A stretch of DNA of 64,000 bases from Gemmatimonadaceae bacterium (GCA_020846935.1 JADLCY010000001.1:372001-436000), one strand, 5' to 3'. Counted from the stretch's first letter, positions 25,172-34,981 are shown. The notes: generated by a model not told the origin, from the letters alone. A program made the numbers and translations.

Positions 25172-27130
25172 ATGGCTACCGTCGCAGCATCCCCCACCTA
25201 CGCCGGCCACGCGACCGGTGAGAAGGAAGGGATCATGGCGTGGTTGACGACGACCGATCACAAGAAGATCGGGACGCTCTACCTCCACACCTCGCTCCTG
25301 TTCTTCATCATCGGCGGCCTCGAGGCCGTACTGATGCGCTGGCAGTTGATGAAGCCGAACCAGACGCTCGTGACCGCGGAGCAGTTCAACCAGCTGTTCA
25401 CGATGCACGGCACGACGATGGTGTTCCTCGCCATCATGCCGCTGTCGGCGGCATTCTTCAACTACCTCATCCCGCTGCAGCTCGGTGCGCGGGACGTGGC
25501 GTTCCCGCGGCTCAACGCGTTCAGCTACTGGGTCTACGTGTTCGGCGGCATCTTCATCACCGCGCCGATCCTGTTCTGGGTAGCCCCGGACGGCGGGTGG
25601 TTCGCCTATGCACCCCTTTCGTCGCGCACGTACTCCCCGGGCATCAACATGGATTTCTGGGTGCTCGGCATCCAGATCCTCGGTATCTCGTCGCTGGCCG
25701 CCGCGTTCAACTTTGCGACGACGGTGATCAACATGCGTGCGCCGGGCATGAACCTGATGCGCATGCCGATGTTCACGTGGATGTCGTTCGTCACGCAGTT
25801 CCTGATCATCCTCGCGTTCCCGGTCATCACGATCGCGCTGGTGTTCCTGCAGTTCGATCGCTTCTTCGGGACCAACTTCTACCAGGTCTCCGCCGGCGCC
25901 GATCCGCTCCTCTGGCAGCACCTGTTCTGGATCTTCGGTCACCCCGAGGTCTACATCCTCATCCTGCCGGCGTTCGGCCTCGTTTCCGAGGTGCTCCCGA
26001 CCAACTCGAAGAAGCCGCTCTTCGGCTATCCGGTGATGGCCTACTCCGGTATCCTGATCGGCTTCCTCGGCTTTGGCGTCTGGGCGCACCACATGTTCTC
26101 GGTGGGCATGGGCCCGATCGCCGACACGGTCTTCGGCCTGACGACGATGCTGATCGCCATCCCCACCGGCGTGAAGATCTTCAACTGGATCTTCACCATG
26201 TGGGGCGGCTCGATCCGCTTCACCGCGGCGACCAAGTTCGCCATCGGCCTGATCGCGCTCTTCACCATCGGCGGCATCTCCGGCATCACCCACGCCTCGC
26301 CGCCGTCCGACCTGCAACAGACCGACACGTACTACATCGTCGCGCACTTCCATTACGTGCTCTTCGGCGGTGCGATCATGGGCATCTTCTCCGGGATCTA
26401 TCACTACTTCCCGAAGATGTACGGCCGCTACATGAACGAGCGCCTCGGCACCTGGCACTTCTGGCTGAACTTCATCGCGATGAACCTGACGTTCTTCCCG
26501 ATGCACTTCAGCGGCATGCTCGGCATGCCTCGCCGTATCTACACGTACGATGCCGGCCAGGGCTGGGATACGTTCAACATGATCTCCTCGGTCGGCGCGT
26601 TCCTGCTGATGCCGGCCACCCTGATCTTTGTCTACAACTTCTTCACGTCCAAGCGCGGTGGCGCGCCGGCGCCGGCCAACGCGTGGGACGCAGCCACGCT
26701 CGAGTGGTCGATTCCGTCACCGCCGCCGGAGTACAACTTCGCCAGGATCCCGGTGGTGCACTCGCGGTACCCGCTGTGGGATCTCACGCACCCGGACCGT
26801 ACGAAGGATCTGCCACACTCCGACGAGGGCTGGAAGGCCGCCGAGCGTCACACCGGTGAGCACCACGTGGCGGGGCACGATGACCTGGGCGACATCGCCG
26901 AGATGCATATCGAGACCGAGCGTCGCACGGCGAAGGAGCTTGGTATTCCCATGCCGTCGGCCACGATCAAGCCGCTGTGGACCGCCCTCGGCATCGTGGT
27001 CATGTTCACCGGCCTGCTCGTGTGGCCGCACAACAAGTCGGCCGGGTACGCCGGCATGGCAGCGGGAGCCGCGATGCTCGTCGGCTTCCTCTACGCCTGG
27101 CTCACGACCCCGCTCGAGGAGCACCACTAG
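25172..27130 (+). CDS. ctaD: cytochrome c oxidase subunit I
   Basis: The 652-residue membrane protein carries the heme a, heme a3 and CuB sites of the heme-copper oxidase. Visible landmarks are the first low-spin heme ligand in MHGTTMVF, the CuB/Tyr element GHPEVYILILPAFG, the adjacent HH of WAHHMFS, and the heme ligands in HFHYVLFGG. About 12 TM helices are present. A hydrophilic stretch near residues 500 to 590 rich in His and acidic residues precedes two extra C-terminal hydrophobic helices, so the tail resembles enzymes with part of subunit III or IV fused. It pumps protons while reducing O2 to water. ATG 25172 is the natural start. Confidence 0.97.
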   Translation: MATVAASPTYAGHATGEKEGIMAWLTTTDHKKIGTLYLHTSLLFFIIGGLEAVLMRWQLMKPNQTLVTAEQFNQLFTMHGTTMVFLAIMPLSAAFFNYLIPLQLGARDVAFPRLNAFSYWVYVFGGIFITAPILFWVAPDGGWFAYAPLSSRTYSPGINMDFWVLGIQILGISSLAAAFNFATTVINMRAPGMNLMRMPMFTWMSFVTQFLIILAFPVITIALVFLQFDRFFGTNFYQVSAGADPLLWQHLFWIFGHPEVYILILPAFGLVSEVLPTNSKKPLFGYPVMAYSGILIGFLGFGVWAHHMFSVGMGPIADTVFGLTTMLIAIPTGVKIFNWIFTMWGGSIRFTAATKFAIGLIALFTIGGISGITHASPPSDLQQTDTYYIVAHFHYVLFGGAIMGIFSGIYHYFPKMYGRYMNERLGTWHFWLNFIAMNLTFFPMHFSGMLGMPRRIYTYDAGQGWDTFNMISSVGAFLLMPATLIFVYNFFTSKRGGAPAPANAWDAATLEWSIPSPPPEYNFARIPVVHSRYPLWDLTHPDRTKDLPHSDEGWKAAERHTGEHHVAGHDDLGDIAEMHIETERRTAKELGIPMPSATIKPLWTALGIVVMFTGLLVWPHNKSAGYAGMAAGAAMLVGFLYAWLTTPLEEHH

Positions 27131-27179
27131 GCATGCTTGCCACCCCTGACTCTCTCTTTCGCCCGGAGCAATTCCTGAC

Positions 27180-27863
27180 GTGACCGCTACCACGCACGGT
27201 GCCCACGGCGAACACCATCACTACACGACCACCGGCCTCGATCACCGGAAGATCGCCGTCTGGGCCTTCATCGGGTCGGAGTGCATGCTGTTCGCGTCCC
27301 TCATCTCCACGTACCTCATCTACAAGGGACGGAGCCTCGTCGGGCCGTTCCCGCACACGCCGTGGACCAACCCCACGACGGGTCAGGTGTTCAAGCCGAT
27401 CCTGAACATCCCGATCACGTCGGCGTCGACGTTCGTGCTCCTGATGTCGTCGCTCGCGATGGTGCTCGCCCTCGCGGCGGTGGAGAACAAGGACACGCCC
27501 GTCCCGGCCAACGCCGGCCTCGGCGACCGCATGCTGGCCTCCTCCAAGCTCTGGCTGTGGGCCACCTGCATCCTCGGCGCAACGTTCCTCGCCTTCCAGG
27601 CCTACGAGTTCACCTCGTTCGTGCACGAAGGCCTGACGATCCGGACCAACCTCTTCGGATCCACGTTCTTCACCCTCACCGGTTTCCACGGCGCGCACGT
27701 GACGGCCGGTGTGATCTGGCTCGGCTCGCTCCTCGCCATCGACTACCGGCGCGGCCTCGGACCCAAGGACGCGCTCAACGTCGACATCGCCGCGCTGTAC
27801 TGGCACTTTGTCGACGTCGTGTGGATCGCGATCTTCACGCTCCTCTACCTCATTCCGGACTGA
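27180..27863 (+). CDS. ctaE: cytochrome c oxidase subunit III
   Basis: The 227-residue membrane protein has the subunit III pattern: five TM helices, an N-terminal His-rich stretch, WAFIGSECMLF, the lipid-binding/proton-antenna GFHGAHVTAGVIWL, and the closing ALYWHFVDVVWIAIFTLLYL. It stabilises subunit I and helps proton uptake. The start is GTG 27180; GGAG lies about 11 bases upstream. It is 49 bases from ctaD and 5 bases from the subunit IV gene, fitting one operon. Confidence 0.95.
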   Translation: MTATTHGAHGEHHHYTTTGLDHRKIAVWAFIGSECMLFASLISTYLIYKGRSLVGPFPHTPWTNPTTGQVFKPILNIPITSASTFVLLMSSLAMVLALAAVENKDTPVPANAGLGDRMLASSKLWLWATCILGATFLAFQAYEFTSFVHEGLTIRTNLFGSTFFTLTGFHGAHVTAGVIWLGSLLAIDYRRGLGPKDALNVDIAALYWHFVDVVWIAIFTLLYLIPD

Positions 27864-27868
27864 GCCCC

Positions 27869-28177
27869 ATGGCTGCGCACGAAACGGAGCACTACCACCC
27901 GACGTGGAAGGAGTACAAGTGGGTCGCCCTGTGGCTCACGCTGATCACGGTCGCCGAAGTGTGGGCCTACTACATCCCGTCCTTCGTCGCGTCGAGTGCG
28001 TTCGTCCCGATCCTCCTGACCATGTCGGCCGTGAAGTTCGCGATGGTGGTCATGTTCTACATGCACCTAAAGTACGACCACAAACTGTTCCGCGCGCTCT
28101 TCACCGGGCCGCTGATCGTCGCGATCCTGACCCTCCTCGGCCTCCTCCTGCTCTTCGCGAAGTTCTCGGGGAAGTAG
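27869..28177 (+). CDS. ctaF: cytochrome c oxidase subunit IV-like membrane protein
   Basis: The 102-residue product has three hydrophobic helices (WVALWLTLITVAEVWAYY, VPILLTMSAVKFAMVVMFYM, GPLIVAILTLLGLLLLF) and the family signature KFAMVVMFYMHLKYDHKLF of prokaryotic subunit IV (CyoD/CtaF). ATG 27869 follows the ctaE stop by 5 bases. It completes the caa3 operon. No assembly factors (Sco, CtaG, heme A synthase) are in this cluster. Confidence 0.9.
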   Translation: MAAHETEHYHPTWKEYKWVALWLTLITVAEVWAYYIPSFVASSAFVPILLTMSAVKFAMVVMFYMHLKYDHKLFRALFTGPLIVAILTLLGLLLLFAKFSGK

Positions 28178-28241
28178 GCGGCGCAGCACGAAACCCGCTG
28201 ACACGAAGCCGGCGCGCTGAAGGGGACGGAAAACCGTAGAG

Positions 28242-28282
28242 GCACAAGGGACTCGATGCGCATGCGTCGGGTCCCTTTGTGC
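28242..28282 (+). terminator. hairpin terminator after the oxidase operon
   Basis: Arms GCACAAGGGACTCGATGCGC and the complementary GCGTCGGGTCCCTTTGTGC pair over about 17 bases with small mismatches and a short ATGC loop, 64 bases after the ctaF stop. Only two T residues follow. The rest of the 295-base spacer to the minus-strand membrane gene (28178 to 28472) shows nothing else. Confidence 0.65.
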
Positions 28283-28472
28283 TTCCGCCAGCCAGCGCGC
28301 GTGAGCCTCAGACCGGATTCCGGTCGAAGCCGGGCCGCGATGTCGTCCGTGCATTGCACCCACCGGCGAGATCGAGCAGGAGCCTTCCAGGCCAGTGCCC
28401 GGCTGGTGCTCTCGTTCGACGCTGGAAACTCGAAGGCTACGGTGTCATGGCCCTGGATCGATCAGGCGCAAC

Positions 28473-28964
28473 TCAGGTTCGACCCGCCAGGGCGTCATCG
28501 AGCCGGTGCAGCGCACCCGGATGGGCGCGAAAGAGGTAGCGACCCATGGCGATCGCAGCGAGCACGTTGGCCACGCCAACCTGATACCACGCGATGTCCA
28601 CGAACTGGCCGCGTCGCGACAACGCGTAGACGCACAGGTGAAAGCCCAGCTCGAACGCGATGAAGAGCAGGAACAGCCCTGCGAGGTGGGACGGCTCGCG
28701 ATCCGACGCGTTGACCATCCACGCCACGAGGATTCCACCGATGGTGAAGGCAACGACGTGGATCAGCGTATACAGCGCGACCACCTCGACCATGCCTTGA
28801 CCACGCTGCAGCCCGAGCACCGCGAGCACAGCCTCACCGAGCGCAAATGGCGTGTGCATGGGCCGTCCGCCCACGACGTCGACGACAAGAAACCACAGCG
28901 CGACCACGGCCGCGCCCAGGAGCCCGGCGTGCACTCCTTCGCTGATCGTGCGATTCCGACCCAT
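28473..28964 (-). CDS. four-helix integral membrane protein of unknown function
   Basis: The 163-residue product has four predicted TM helices (about residues 12 to 32, 60 to 82, 95 to 115 and 128 to 145) with short loops and no charged catalytic residues. I know no family for it, though small four-helix proteins with a GRNRTISEGV-like opening and a HVVAFTIGG helix recur in soil bacteria. ATG 28964 is favoured by GAGGAG 5 bases upstream; an extra 10 codons would be open. It faces away from the acyltransferase gene across 173 bases. Function is not inferred. Confidence 0.65.
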   Translation of the reverse strand: MGRNRTISEGVHAGLLGAAVVALWFLVVDVVGGRPMHTPFALGEAVLAVLGLQRGQGMVEVVALYTLIHVVAFTIGGILVAWMVNASDREPSHLAGLFLLFIAFELGFHLCVYALSRRGQFVDIAWYQVGVANVLAAIAMGRYLFRAHPGALHRLDDALAGRT

Positions 28965-29137
28965 GACCACTCCTCGCGTGCGGTTCCTCCACAATGCGAA
29001 CCGGGGCGAGTCGCGGTCAATCGTTCATGGGCCCAAGGCCGGGAACGCGGCCGAACTCAGCCGTGGCGTGGCGGCGTGCCGCGCACCGGCGTTATCGTAG
29101 CCCTCGACGCCGCGTCGCGCCCCTGACCCTGCCAAGC

Positions 29138-30340
29138 ATGGCCACTGCGGTCGCCTCCGAACCTGCCCGTTCCCATCGCCCACTCGAGGGGGCGACCGCT
29201 GCCGCGCCTCCCGCGCGTCGTGAACGCCTCGTCGCACTCGACGTGTTTCGCGGGCTCACCGTGGCGGGGATGCTCCTGGTCAACAATCCCGGAACCTGGA
29301 GCGCCATCTATCCGCCGTTGGCCCACGCGACGTGGCATGGCTGGACGCCGACCGACCTGATCTTCCCGTTCTTCCTGTTCATCGTCGGCGTAACCACACA
29401 CCTGTCGCTCGAGGCGCGGCGCGCGCGCGGCGACGACGAGTCCGCGCTGCTGCGCCAGGTGCTCGTTCGCGGTTCGCTGATCATCCTCTTCGGCCTGTTG
29501 CTCGCGTCGTTTCCATGGTGGCCGATCTCGCGCATCACCACCGTGCGCTTTCCCGGCGTGCTCCAGCGGATCGGACTGGCGTACATGGCGGGCGCGTTGT
29601 TGACGCGGCGTACTACCTGGAGGCAGCAGGTTGGGATCCTTGGCGCCCTGCTGCTCGGATACTGGGCGCTCATGACACTCGTACCCGTACCGGGATACGG
29701 GCTCGGTCCGCAGAATCTCGACGACCCGTCTGCGTCACTCGCGGCGTGGCTCGATCGCGCGGTGTTCGGCTCGCACCTGTGGCGCAGTTCGGTCACGTGG
29801 GATCCCGAGGGGCTCCTCAGCACGATGCCCGCCGTGGGTACGGTGGTCCTTGGCGTGCTCGCCGGGCGCTGGCTGGGCGAACCGCGGCCATTGTCCGAGC
29901 GGCTCACGGGCCTGTTCGGCGCGGGATCGATCCTGATGGTTGCGGGTCTCATGTGGCATTGGGGCTTTCCGATCAACAAGAGCCTGTGGACCAGCAGCTA
30001 CGTGCTTTTCACCGGCGGCATGGCGGCGGTGGCGCTCGCGACTTGCACGTGGCTCATCGATGTGTTAGGCATAACGAGTTGGACCGTTCCGTTCCGTTGG
30101 TACGGGATGAACCCGATGGTGGCGTTCCTCGGGTCGGGGGCGATGGCGCGCCTGATGGGACTGATCACGGTCCCGGTGGATGGTGCTCCTGTTCCCCTGC
30201 AGCGCGTGATTTTCGACCGCGGATTTGCGAGTTGGCTCGCCCCGCGGCCGGCGTCGTTGCTGTACGCCGTGTCTTTCGTCCTCGTGTGGGCAGGCATCCT
30301 CGGGTGGCTGTACCGCAAGCGTGTATTCTTCAAGGTCTAG
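29138..30340 (+). CDS. HGSNAT/NagX-like membrane acyltransferase (DUF5009 type)
   Basis: The 400-residue polytopic protein has ten or more TM helices. The opening RLVALDVFRGLTVAGMLLVNNPG and the block WHGWTPTDLIFPFFLFIVGVT are the hallmark of the family that includes heparan-alpha-glucosaminide N-acetyltransferase and bacterial NagX/YeiB-type proteins. In that family a membrane-facing His transfers acyl groups across the membrane; here H is present in HATWHGW. Likely role: acylating or exporting cell-wall amino sugars. ATG 29138 has no strong ribosome site. The next gene, dacB, is 44 bases downstream, so a peptidoglycan link is plausible. A TTA codon sits in a GTTAGGC word at 30064. Confidence 0.82.
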   Translation: MATAVASEPARSHRPLEGATAAAPPARRERLVALDVFRGLTVAGMLLVNNPGTWSAIYPPLAHATWHGWTPTDLIFPFFLFIVGVTTHLSLEARRARGDDESALLRQVLVRGSLIILFGLLLASFPWWPISRITTVRFPGVLQRIGLAYMAGALLTRRTTWRQQVGILGALLLGYWALMTLVPVPGYGLGPQNLDDPSASLAAWLDRAVFGSHLWRSSVTWDPEGLLSTMPAVGTVVLGVLAGRWLGEPRPLSERLTGLFGAGSILMVAGLMWHWGFPINKSLWTSSYVLFTGGMAAVALATCTWLIDVLGITSWTVPFRWYGMNPMVAFLGSGAMARLMGLITVPVDGAPVPLQRVIFDRGFASWLAPRPASLLYAVSFVLVWAGILGWLYRKRVFFKV

Positions 30341-30384
30341 GTAGCGTCGCCAACGAGCGCGGCGCGAGGAGGCAGGCCCAAAGG

Positions 30385-31986
30385 ATGCTCCCGCTCCGCG
30401 TCGCGACGCTGAACCTCCGGTCCCTGCTTTGCGCGGGGTTGCTGGCCCTGGTCAGCCTTCCCGCCCCGTCGAGCGGTCAGGCCTCGACCAGCGATGCCGG
30501 CGGTGGCAGTCGCAGCGTGGTCCGTCGCGGCACCGTCGCGCGGGCACGACCAAAGGCCCGGCGCGCGGCGCGACGCCCCCCGCCTCCTCCCCTCGTCGCC
30601 ACGACGCCGTTCGGCATCGCCGCCCTTCGCAGCGACCTCGGCAGTTTGCTCGAGGCGCGCGTCAAGCAGGGCACCTGGGGCGTCCTCGTGACGTCGGTCT
30701 CGCGAGGCGATACGCTGTTTGGCCGGAACGCCGATCAACCACTCAGGCCGGCGTCCACGCAAAAGCTGTTCACCACGGTACTCGCGTTCGAGCGACTCGG
30801 CGTTCATCACCAGATCGTCACCGAAGTCCTTCGCGATGGATCGCTGGACGCCGACGGCACGCTGCGCGGCTCGCTGGTCTTGCGAGGCGGTGGTGACCCT
30901 GCGCTCGCCGGCCGCTTCCTCGGCGGGTCGCCGGAGTCACCCATGCGAGCGCTCGCCCAGATGGTCGCGAACGCCGGCATCCGACGTGTGACAGGCGACG
31001 TCGTCGGCGACGCGTCAGCGTTCGAGAACCAACGCATCCCCGATGGCTGGCTCTCCCGCTACCTGGGCGCGAGTTATGCCGCGCGCGTGTCCGCGCTCTC
31101 GCTCAACGCAAACCTCCTGCACGTAGCCGTCGCGCCGGGCAAGGGAACACGCCCGACCGTGTCATTGCATCCCGGCCTCGCGGGATTCCCGGTGGTGAAC
31201 AACGCACGTGTCACGGGCACCAGCCGCAGCGCCAGGCTGGTCGTGAGCCGGCGCTCGGACCGCACGATCGTGGTCTCCGGTTGGATCGGCAAACGCTCGG
31301 AGACGCGCGTGTACACCGTGGTCGTCGAAGATCCGGCGACCTTTGCGACGGCCGCGTTCAGGCAGGCGCTGGAGGACGCGGGCATCGACGTCGCGGGCAA
31401 AGTTCGGCTCGGCACGGCGCCGGCGCAGGCGATCACGGTCGGCGCGCTCACGTCTCCGCCGATCGCGCAGCTCGCGCGCGTGATGAACGGTGAAAGCGAC
31501 AACCACTTCGCCGAGCTGCTCCTGCGCGACGCCGCCCGCGGGCGCGATCCCGCGATCGTCGGCAGCGCACGGCTTGGCAACGAGCAGCTGCGCGCGCTCC
31601 TCGCCGAGCGCGCCGGAACGACGCCGGCAGGGATCAGCATCGCCGATGGCAGCGGGCTTTCCTCGCTGAACCGCGTCACACCACGCGCCCTGACCGAACT
31701 CCTGATGTACGCCGACCGCGCGCCCTGGTCTCGCGAATTCCATGAGTCGCTTCCGATCGCCGGCGCCTCCGAAACGCTGCGATCGCGGATGGTCGGCACG
31801 TCGGCCCAGCGGAACCTCCACGCCAAGACCGGTACGACCAACGACGTGATTTCGCTCGGCGGCTATGTGACGTCGCGCGGCGGCGAGCTTCTCGCCTTCA
31901 CGGTGTTCTACAACGGCAGCGAGCGCTGGAACGCTCGCGAAACGATCGACGCCATTGGCGCGACGCTGGCAGGGTTTGCCCGCTAG
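30385..31986 (+). CDS. dacB: D-alanyl-D-alanine carboxypeptidase/endopeptidase (PBP4, S13 family)
   Basis: The 533-residue periplasmic class C penicillin-binding protein has a leader, a basic/proline-rich linker (residues 40 to 70), then the three active-site motifs in order. These are SxxK in PASTQK (Ser124, Lys127), SxN in GESDNHFAE (Ser371, Asn373) and KTG in HAKTGTT (Lys481). Between motif 1 and motif 2 lies the roughly 240-residue insert typical of S13 enzymes. It removes terminal D-Ala or cuts DD-crosslinks in peptidoglycan. ATG 30385 is preceded by AGGAGG about 13 bases away and AAAGG directly. It ends at a converging gene pair with a shared hairpin. Confidence 0.93.
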   Translation: MLPLRVATLNLRSLLCAGLLALVSLPAPSSGQASTSDAGGGSRSVVRRGTVARARPKARRAARRPPPPPLVATTPFGIAALRSDLGSLLEARVKQGTWGVLVTSVSRGDTLFGRNADQPLRPASTQKLFTTVLAFERLGVHHQIVTEVLRDGSLDADGTLRGSLVLRGGGDPALAGRFLGGSPESPMRALAQMVANAGIRRVTGDVVGDASAFENQRIPDGWLSRYLGASYAARVSALSLNANLLHVAVAPGKGTRPTVSLHPGLAGFPVVNNARVTGTSRSARLVVSRRSDRTIVVSGWIGKRSETRVYTVVVEDPATFATAAFRQALEDAGIDVAGKVRLGTAPAQAITVGALTSPPIAQLARVMNGESDNHFAELLLRDAARGRDPAIVGSARLGNEQLRALLAERAGTTPAGISIADGSGLSSLNRVTPRALTELLMYADRAPWSREFHESLPIAGASETLRSRMVGTSAQRNLHAKTGTTNDVISLGGYVTSRGGELLAFTVFYNGSERWNARETIDAIGATLAGFAR

Positions 31987-32057
31987 GGGCGCAGCCTAAC
32001 GTCCGCACGACGTGTGGATGGATGACGGAGAGTGCGCCTTCTGAGTGAAGAAATGCA

Positions 32058-32090
32058 ACGGGGACTCGCGCATTCACGCGAAGTCCCCGT
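32058..32090. terminator. shared hairpin between dacB and the converging dehydrogenase gene
   Basis: ACGGGGACT..CGCG and CGCGAAGTCCCCGT (32058 to 32090) form a stem of 9 plus 4 pairs with one bulge and a short loop. It lies in the middle of the 155-base convergent spacer and could stop transcription from both sides. Confidence 0.65.
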
Positions 32091-32141
32091 GCTGCTTGCG
32101 CGCAGCGGCGCCGCGGCCGGCAGCCGCCTTGCCACACCCCT

Positions 32142-33302
32142 CTATCCGCCCACCCGTACACCGGCCTCTACAAGCCTCACACCCCGCTTGGCCAGTTCTC
32201 CGATGTACGCGGCCCCGGGCATCGCCTCATCCGGCGTGAGTACGCCAGGTCCGGCAACCTCTTGGCGAACCTGCATCAGGCCCGTGATCGCCAGCGAGTA
32301 GCCGGTGCAGCGCATCATGGCGGAGATGCCGTGCTGCTCATCATACCGATCGACGAGGTTCCATTCGATGGTTGCGGGCTTGCCCGCCTTCGTCCCGCTG
32401 ACCGAGACCCTCAGCGCCACCAGGTCCCGGCCTTCGGGTCGCGTCAGCCGCGGGCCCATCGCGGCGACCGCGACGTCGCGAGGCCGCACCTCTGCGCCCT
32501 TGACCCTGATGGGCTCGAGGTCGAGCAACCCGAGATCGCGGATCGCTTCCATGATCTTTGCATGGCCAGGATAGCGCAGCGTCTTGTACTCCATCGTCGG
32601 GATCTTCCCCTCGTAGCGGAACCCGAGCGTCGACAGACCGCCGGCCGTATGAAAAGCCTCCAGCGTGCCTAACGGCGCCGGAAACTCCACCGGCACGATC
32701 TCCGACAGCGCCTTCACCTGCGTACGCCGCCCGTCGCGGATGATCCACGACAAGGTGGTGTAATAGTCGAGCACGCCTTCGAGCGAATAGACGATCTGGT
32801 AGTTGAGCGGGGGTTCGGGGTGCTGCGGCAGTCCGCCCACGTAGATGCGTACGGCGTCGACCGTGTCGAGCCGCTCGATCCCGTGTTGCGCGAGGATGTT
32901 CACCATGCCCGGCGCCACGCCGCAGTCGGGGACTACCGAGACGCCGGCAGCCACGGCCCGATCGTGGAGGGCCTTCTGCTCGAAGACGATGTCGGTGTTG
33001 CCCCCAAGGTCCGAGAAATGGCACGTGCCCTCGATGGCCCACTCCGCCAGGTCGCGGTTGAGGTAATACGGGGCGGCGCTCATCACGGCATCGCAGGCCT
33101 GCATGTGCGGCAGTGTGGCGGCCTTGTCGCGCAGGTCGAGCTGGACGGGTACGAGGCGCTTGCCGATGTACGGCGCGAGGAAGGCGGGCAGACGGTCGAC
33201 ACGGAGGTCGGCCAGCCGTACCTCGGTGACATCGTCGTTCTGCAAGAGGTCAAAGGCGCAGGCCGAGCCCTGCAGGCCGGCGCCGAGGACGAGCATTTTC
33301 AT
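32142..33302 (-). CDS. saccharopine dehydrogenase/lysine-6-dehydrogenase-family protein
   Basis: The 386-residue NAD(P)-dependent enzyme begins directly with the Rossmann motif GAGLQGSA and continues in the saccharopine dehydrogenase pattern (ACDAVMSAAPYYLN, HFSDLGGNTD, VVPDCGVAPGMVN). It is close in layout to L-lysine 6-dehydrogenase and other lysine-pathway oxidoreductases of that fold. Exact substrate is open. It is the distal gene of a minus-strand run that follows the M1 peptidase by 38 bases, so peptide breakdown and amino-acid oxidation may be linked. Start ATG 33302; an ATG two codons later (MLVLG) would also do. A TTA codon occurs in a GTTAGGC word. Confidence 0.85.
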   Translation of the reverse strand: MKMLVLGAGLQGSACAFDLLQNDDVTEVRLADLRVDRLPAFLAPYIGKRLVPVQLDLRDKAATLPHMQACDAVMSAAPYYLNRDLAEWAIEGTCHFSDLGGNTDIVFEQKALHDRAVAAGVSVVPDCGVAPGMVNILAQHGIERLDTVDAVRIYVGGLPQHPEPPLNYQIVYSLEGVLDYYTTLSWIIRDGRRTQVKALSEIVPVEFPAPLGTLEAFHTAGGLSTLGFRYEGKIPTMEYKTLRYPGHAKIMEAIRDLGLLDLEPIRVKGAEVRPRDVAVAAMGPRLTRPEGRDLVALRVSVSGTKAGKPATIEWNLVDRYDEQHGISAMMRCTGYSLAITGLMQVRQEVAGPGVLTPDEAMPGAAYIGELAKRGVRLVEAGVRVGG

Positions 33303-33340
33303 TGTTCGGGGTGTGACGGGTGATGGCGAAATCTAGCCGA

Positions 33341-34981
33341 CTACTTCACCGTCAGCTTTCCCAGCAGCGACGCGTCCGGGTCGAATACGATGCGTGTTGG
33401 CGCGCCGTCCAGCTTCACGGGAAGGTGCATGGTCGACACACGGCCCGCGGGGACGTTCACGCGCACGCGATGCACCACACCCTTCGCGTCGGTGACGTCT
33501 GCTGACAGGTCGAGGCGGTAGGGCTCACCCACCTCCTGGGTCAAGGTGAGAATGACCGACCGCTGCCGCGGATCCCAGAGCCAGGAAATGGTGGGAGCCG
33601 CCACGCCGGAGCGACGCATCCACTGCGCGAAGAACCAGTCGAGCTTCGTCCCCGATGCCGCCTCGACCTCGCGCATGAAGTCGTCCGTCATCGCGTTCGC
33701 GTGACGGTACTTCGCGTAGTACGATCGCACGCCACGATAAAATGCCGAGTCGCCGACTTCGCGACGCAGCATATGCAGCACGAAGCCCGCTTTCTGGTAA
33801 ACGTTGCTGTTCAGCACCCGGCCGAGGTTGTCGAGGCCCTCATCGACGATGGGCTTCTCGTTCGTGATGCGCGCGGTGAGCACCGTCTCGCGCATTCGTC
33901 GCATCTCCGCGAGAAACGCGCTGTCGCCCTGCGAGTGTTCGGTCCAGAGCGCGGCGAAGTAGGTCGCGAAACCTTCGGACAACCACACGTGCGGCCACTC
34001 ACGCTCGGTCACGGCGTCGCCGAACCACTGATGCGCTGCTTCGTGGGCGATGAGCCCTTCGCTCATGTTGCGCTGCCGGTAGATCGCGTCCGCGTAGAAG
34101 ATCGCCGAGGCGTTCTCCATGCCGCCGTATCGCGTCGTTGACTGCACGTGGGCGAGCTTCTCGTACGGGAACGGGCCCACCAGCCGCGAATACAGGGCCA
34201 CGATCTGGCCGGCCTTCGCGAACGGCCCCGGCATATAGTCGCGCACGTCCGGCGTGATCCACACGGACTGCGGCACGCACCCAGGTCGCTCGGCGAGGCT
34301 GCACGCCGTGTCGCCGAGCTCGAACACGCCAAACCGCGCGACCCCGATCACCATCACCGAGGTGTAGAGCGGCCGTGTGCTCTTCCATCGCGTGACGATG
34401 CGATCCGTTGCACCCGGCGACGGCGTTTCCTCCAGCAGCTCTCCGTTGGCGATCACGCGGTAGCGGCCCGGATGGTGAACGGTCCACTCCACGAGCGCTT
34501 TGTCGCTCGGGTGATCGACGACCGCGAGCCACTGCCGCGCGCGATCGGGGAAGTTGTCACCGAAGGCGGTCCAGCCACCGGCACTGTCGGACCGGATGAT
34601 GAGGCCGTCGGCCGGGATACCCCGATAGCGGACGCTCACTCGGATCGAGTCGCCGGATTCGGGTGGCAGCGCGACGACGACCTGGTCGCCCGGGCGCGTG
34701 AACGCAGCCGCTCTGCCGTTCACCTCCACCTGGCCAACGTGCATCGTCGACACGAGGTCGAGCGCGAGGGATGCTGTCCCGCCGGCGCGGCGTGCGATGG
34801 TGGTCGCGACAAACCGCACGGTGTCGGGCATTGGCCCCGACGGCAGGTCCACGTCGAACGCGTACTGCAACACGTCGATCCCGGGGCGACGGGCCCCGGT
34901 GAGACTCCGGGCCTGAGCCAACAGCGGTGCCGCATGCGCCGTGGCAATGGCGGTGAGCGCGGCGAGAGCGAAGATGCGCAT
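33341..34981 (-). CDS. exported M1-family zinc aminopeptidase
   Basis: The 546-residue metallopeptidase has a signal peptide (ending PLLAQ), a beta-sandwich N-terminal domain, and the gluzincin core: substrate anchor GGMENASA, zinc ligands His313, His317 and Glu336 in HEAAH-X18-E, catalytic Glu314, and a later transition-state Tyr region (YQKAGFVLHMLR). It lacks the long C-terminal HEAT-repeat domain of PepN, and ends with a beta-rich domain of about 100 residues. It should remove N-terminal residues from peptides in the periplasm. A longer open frame upstream is not used because the leader begins at ATG 34981. Confidence 0.92.
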   Translation of the reverse strand: MRIFALAALTAIATAHAAPLLAQARSLTGARRPGIDVLQYAFDVDLPSGPMPDTVRFVATTIARRAGGTASLALDLVSTMHVGQVEVNGRAAAFTRPGDQVVVALPPESGDSIRVSVRYRGIPADGLIIRSDSAGGWTAFGDNFPDRARQWLAVVDHPSDKALVEWTVHHPGRYRVIANGELLEETPSPGATDRIVTRWKSTRPLYTSVMVIGVARFGVFELGDTACSLAERPGCVPQSVWITPDVRDYMPGPFAKAGQIVALYSRLVGPFPYEKLAHVQSTTRYGGMENASAIFYADAIYRQRNMSEGLIAHEAAHQWFGDAVTEREWPHVWLSEGFATYFAALWTEHSQGDSAFLAEMRRMRETVLTARITNEKPIVDEGLDNLGRVLNSNVYQKAGFVLHMLRREVGDSAFYRGVRSYYAKYRHANAMTDDFMREVEAASGTKLDWFFAQWMRRSGVAAPTISWLWDPRQRSVILTLTQEVGEPYRLDLSADVTDAKGVVHRVRVNVPAGRVSTMHLPVKLDGAPTRIVFDPDASLLGKLTVK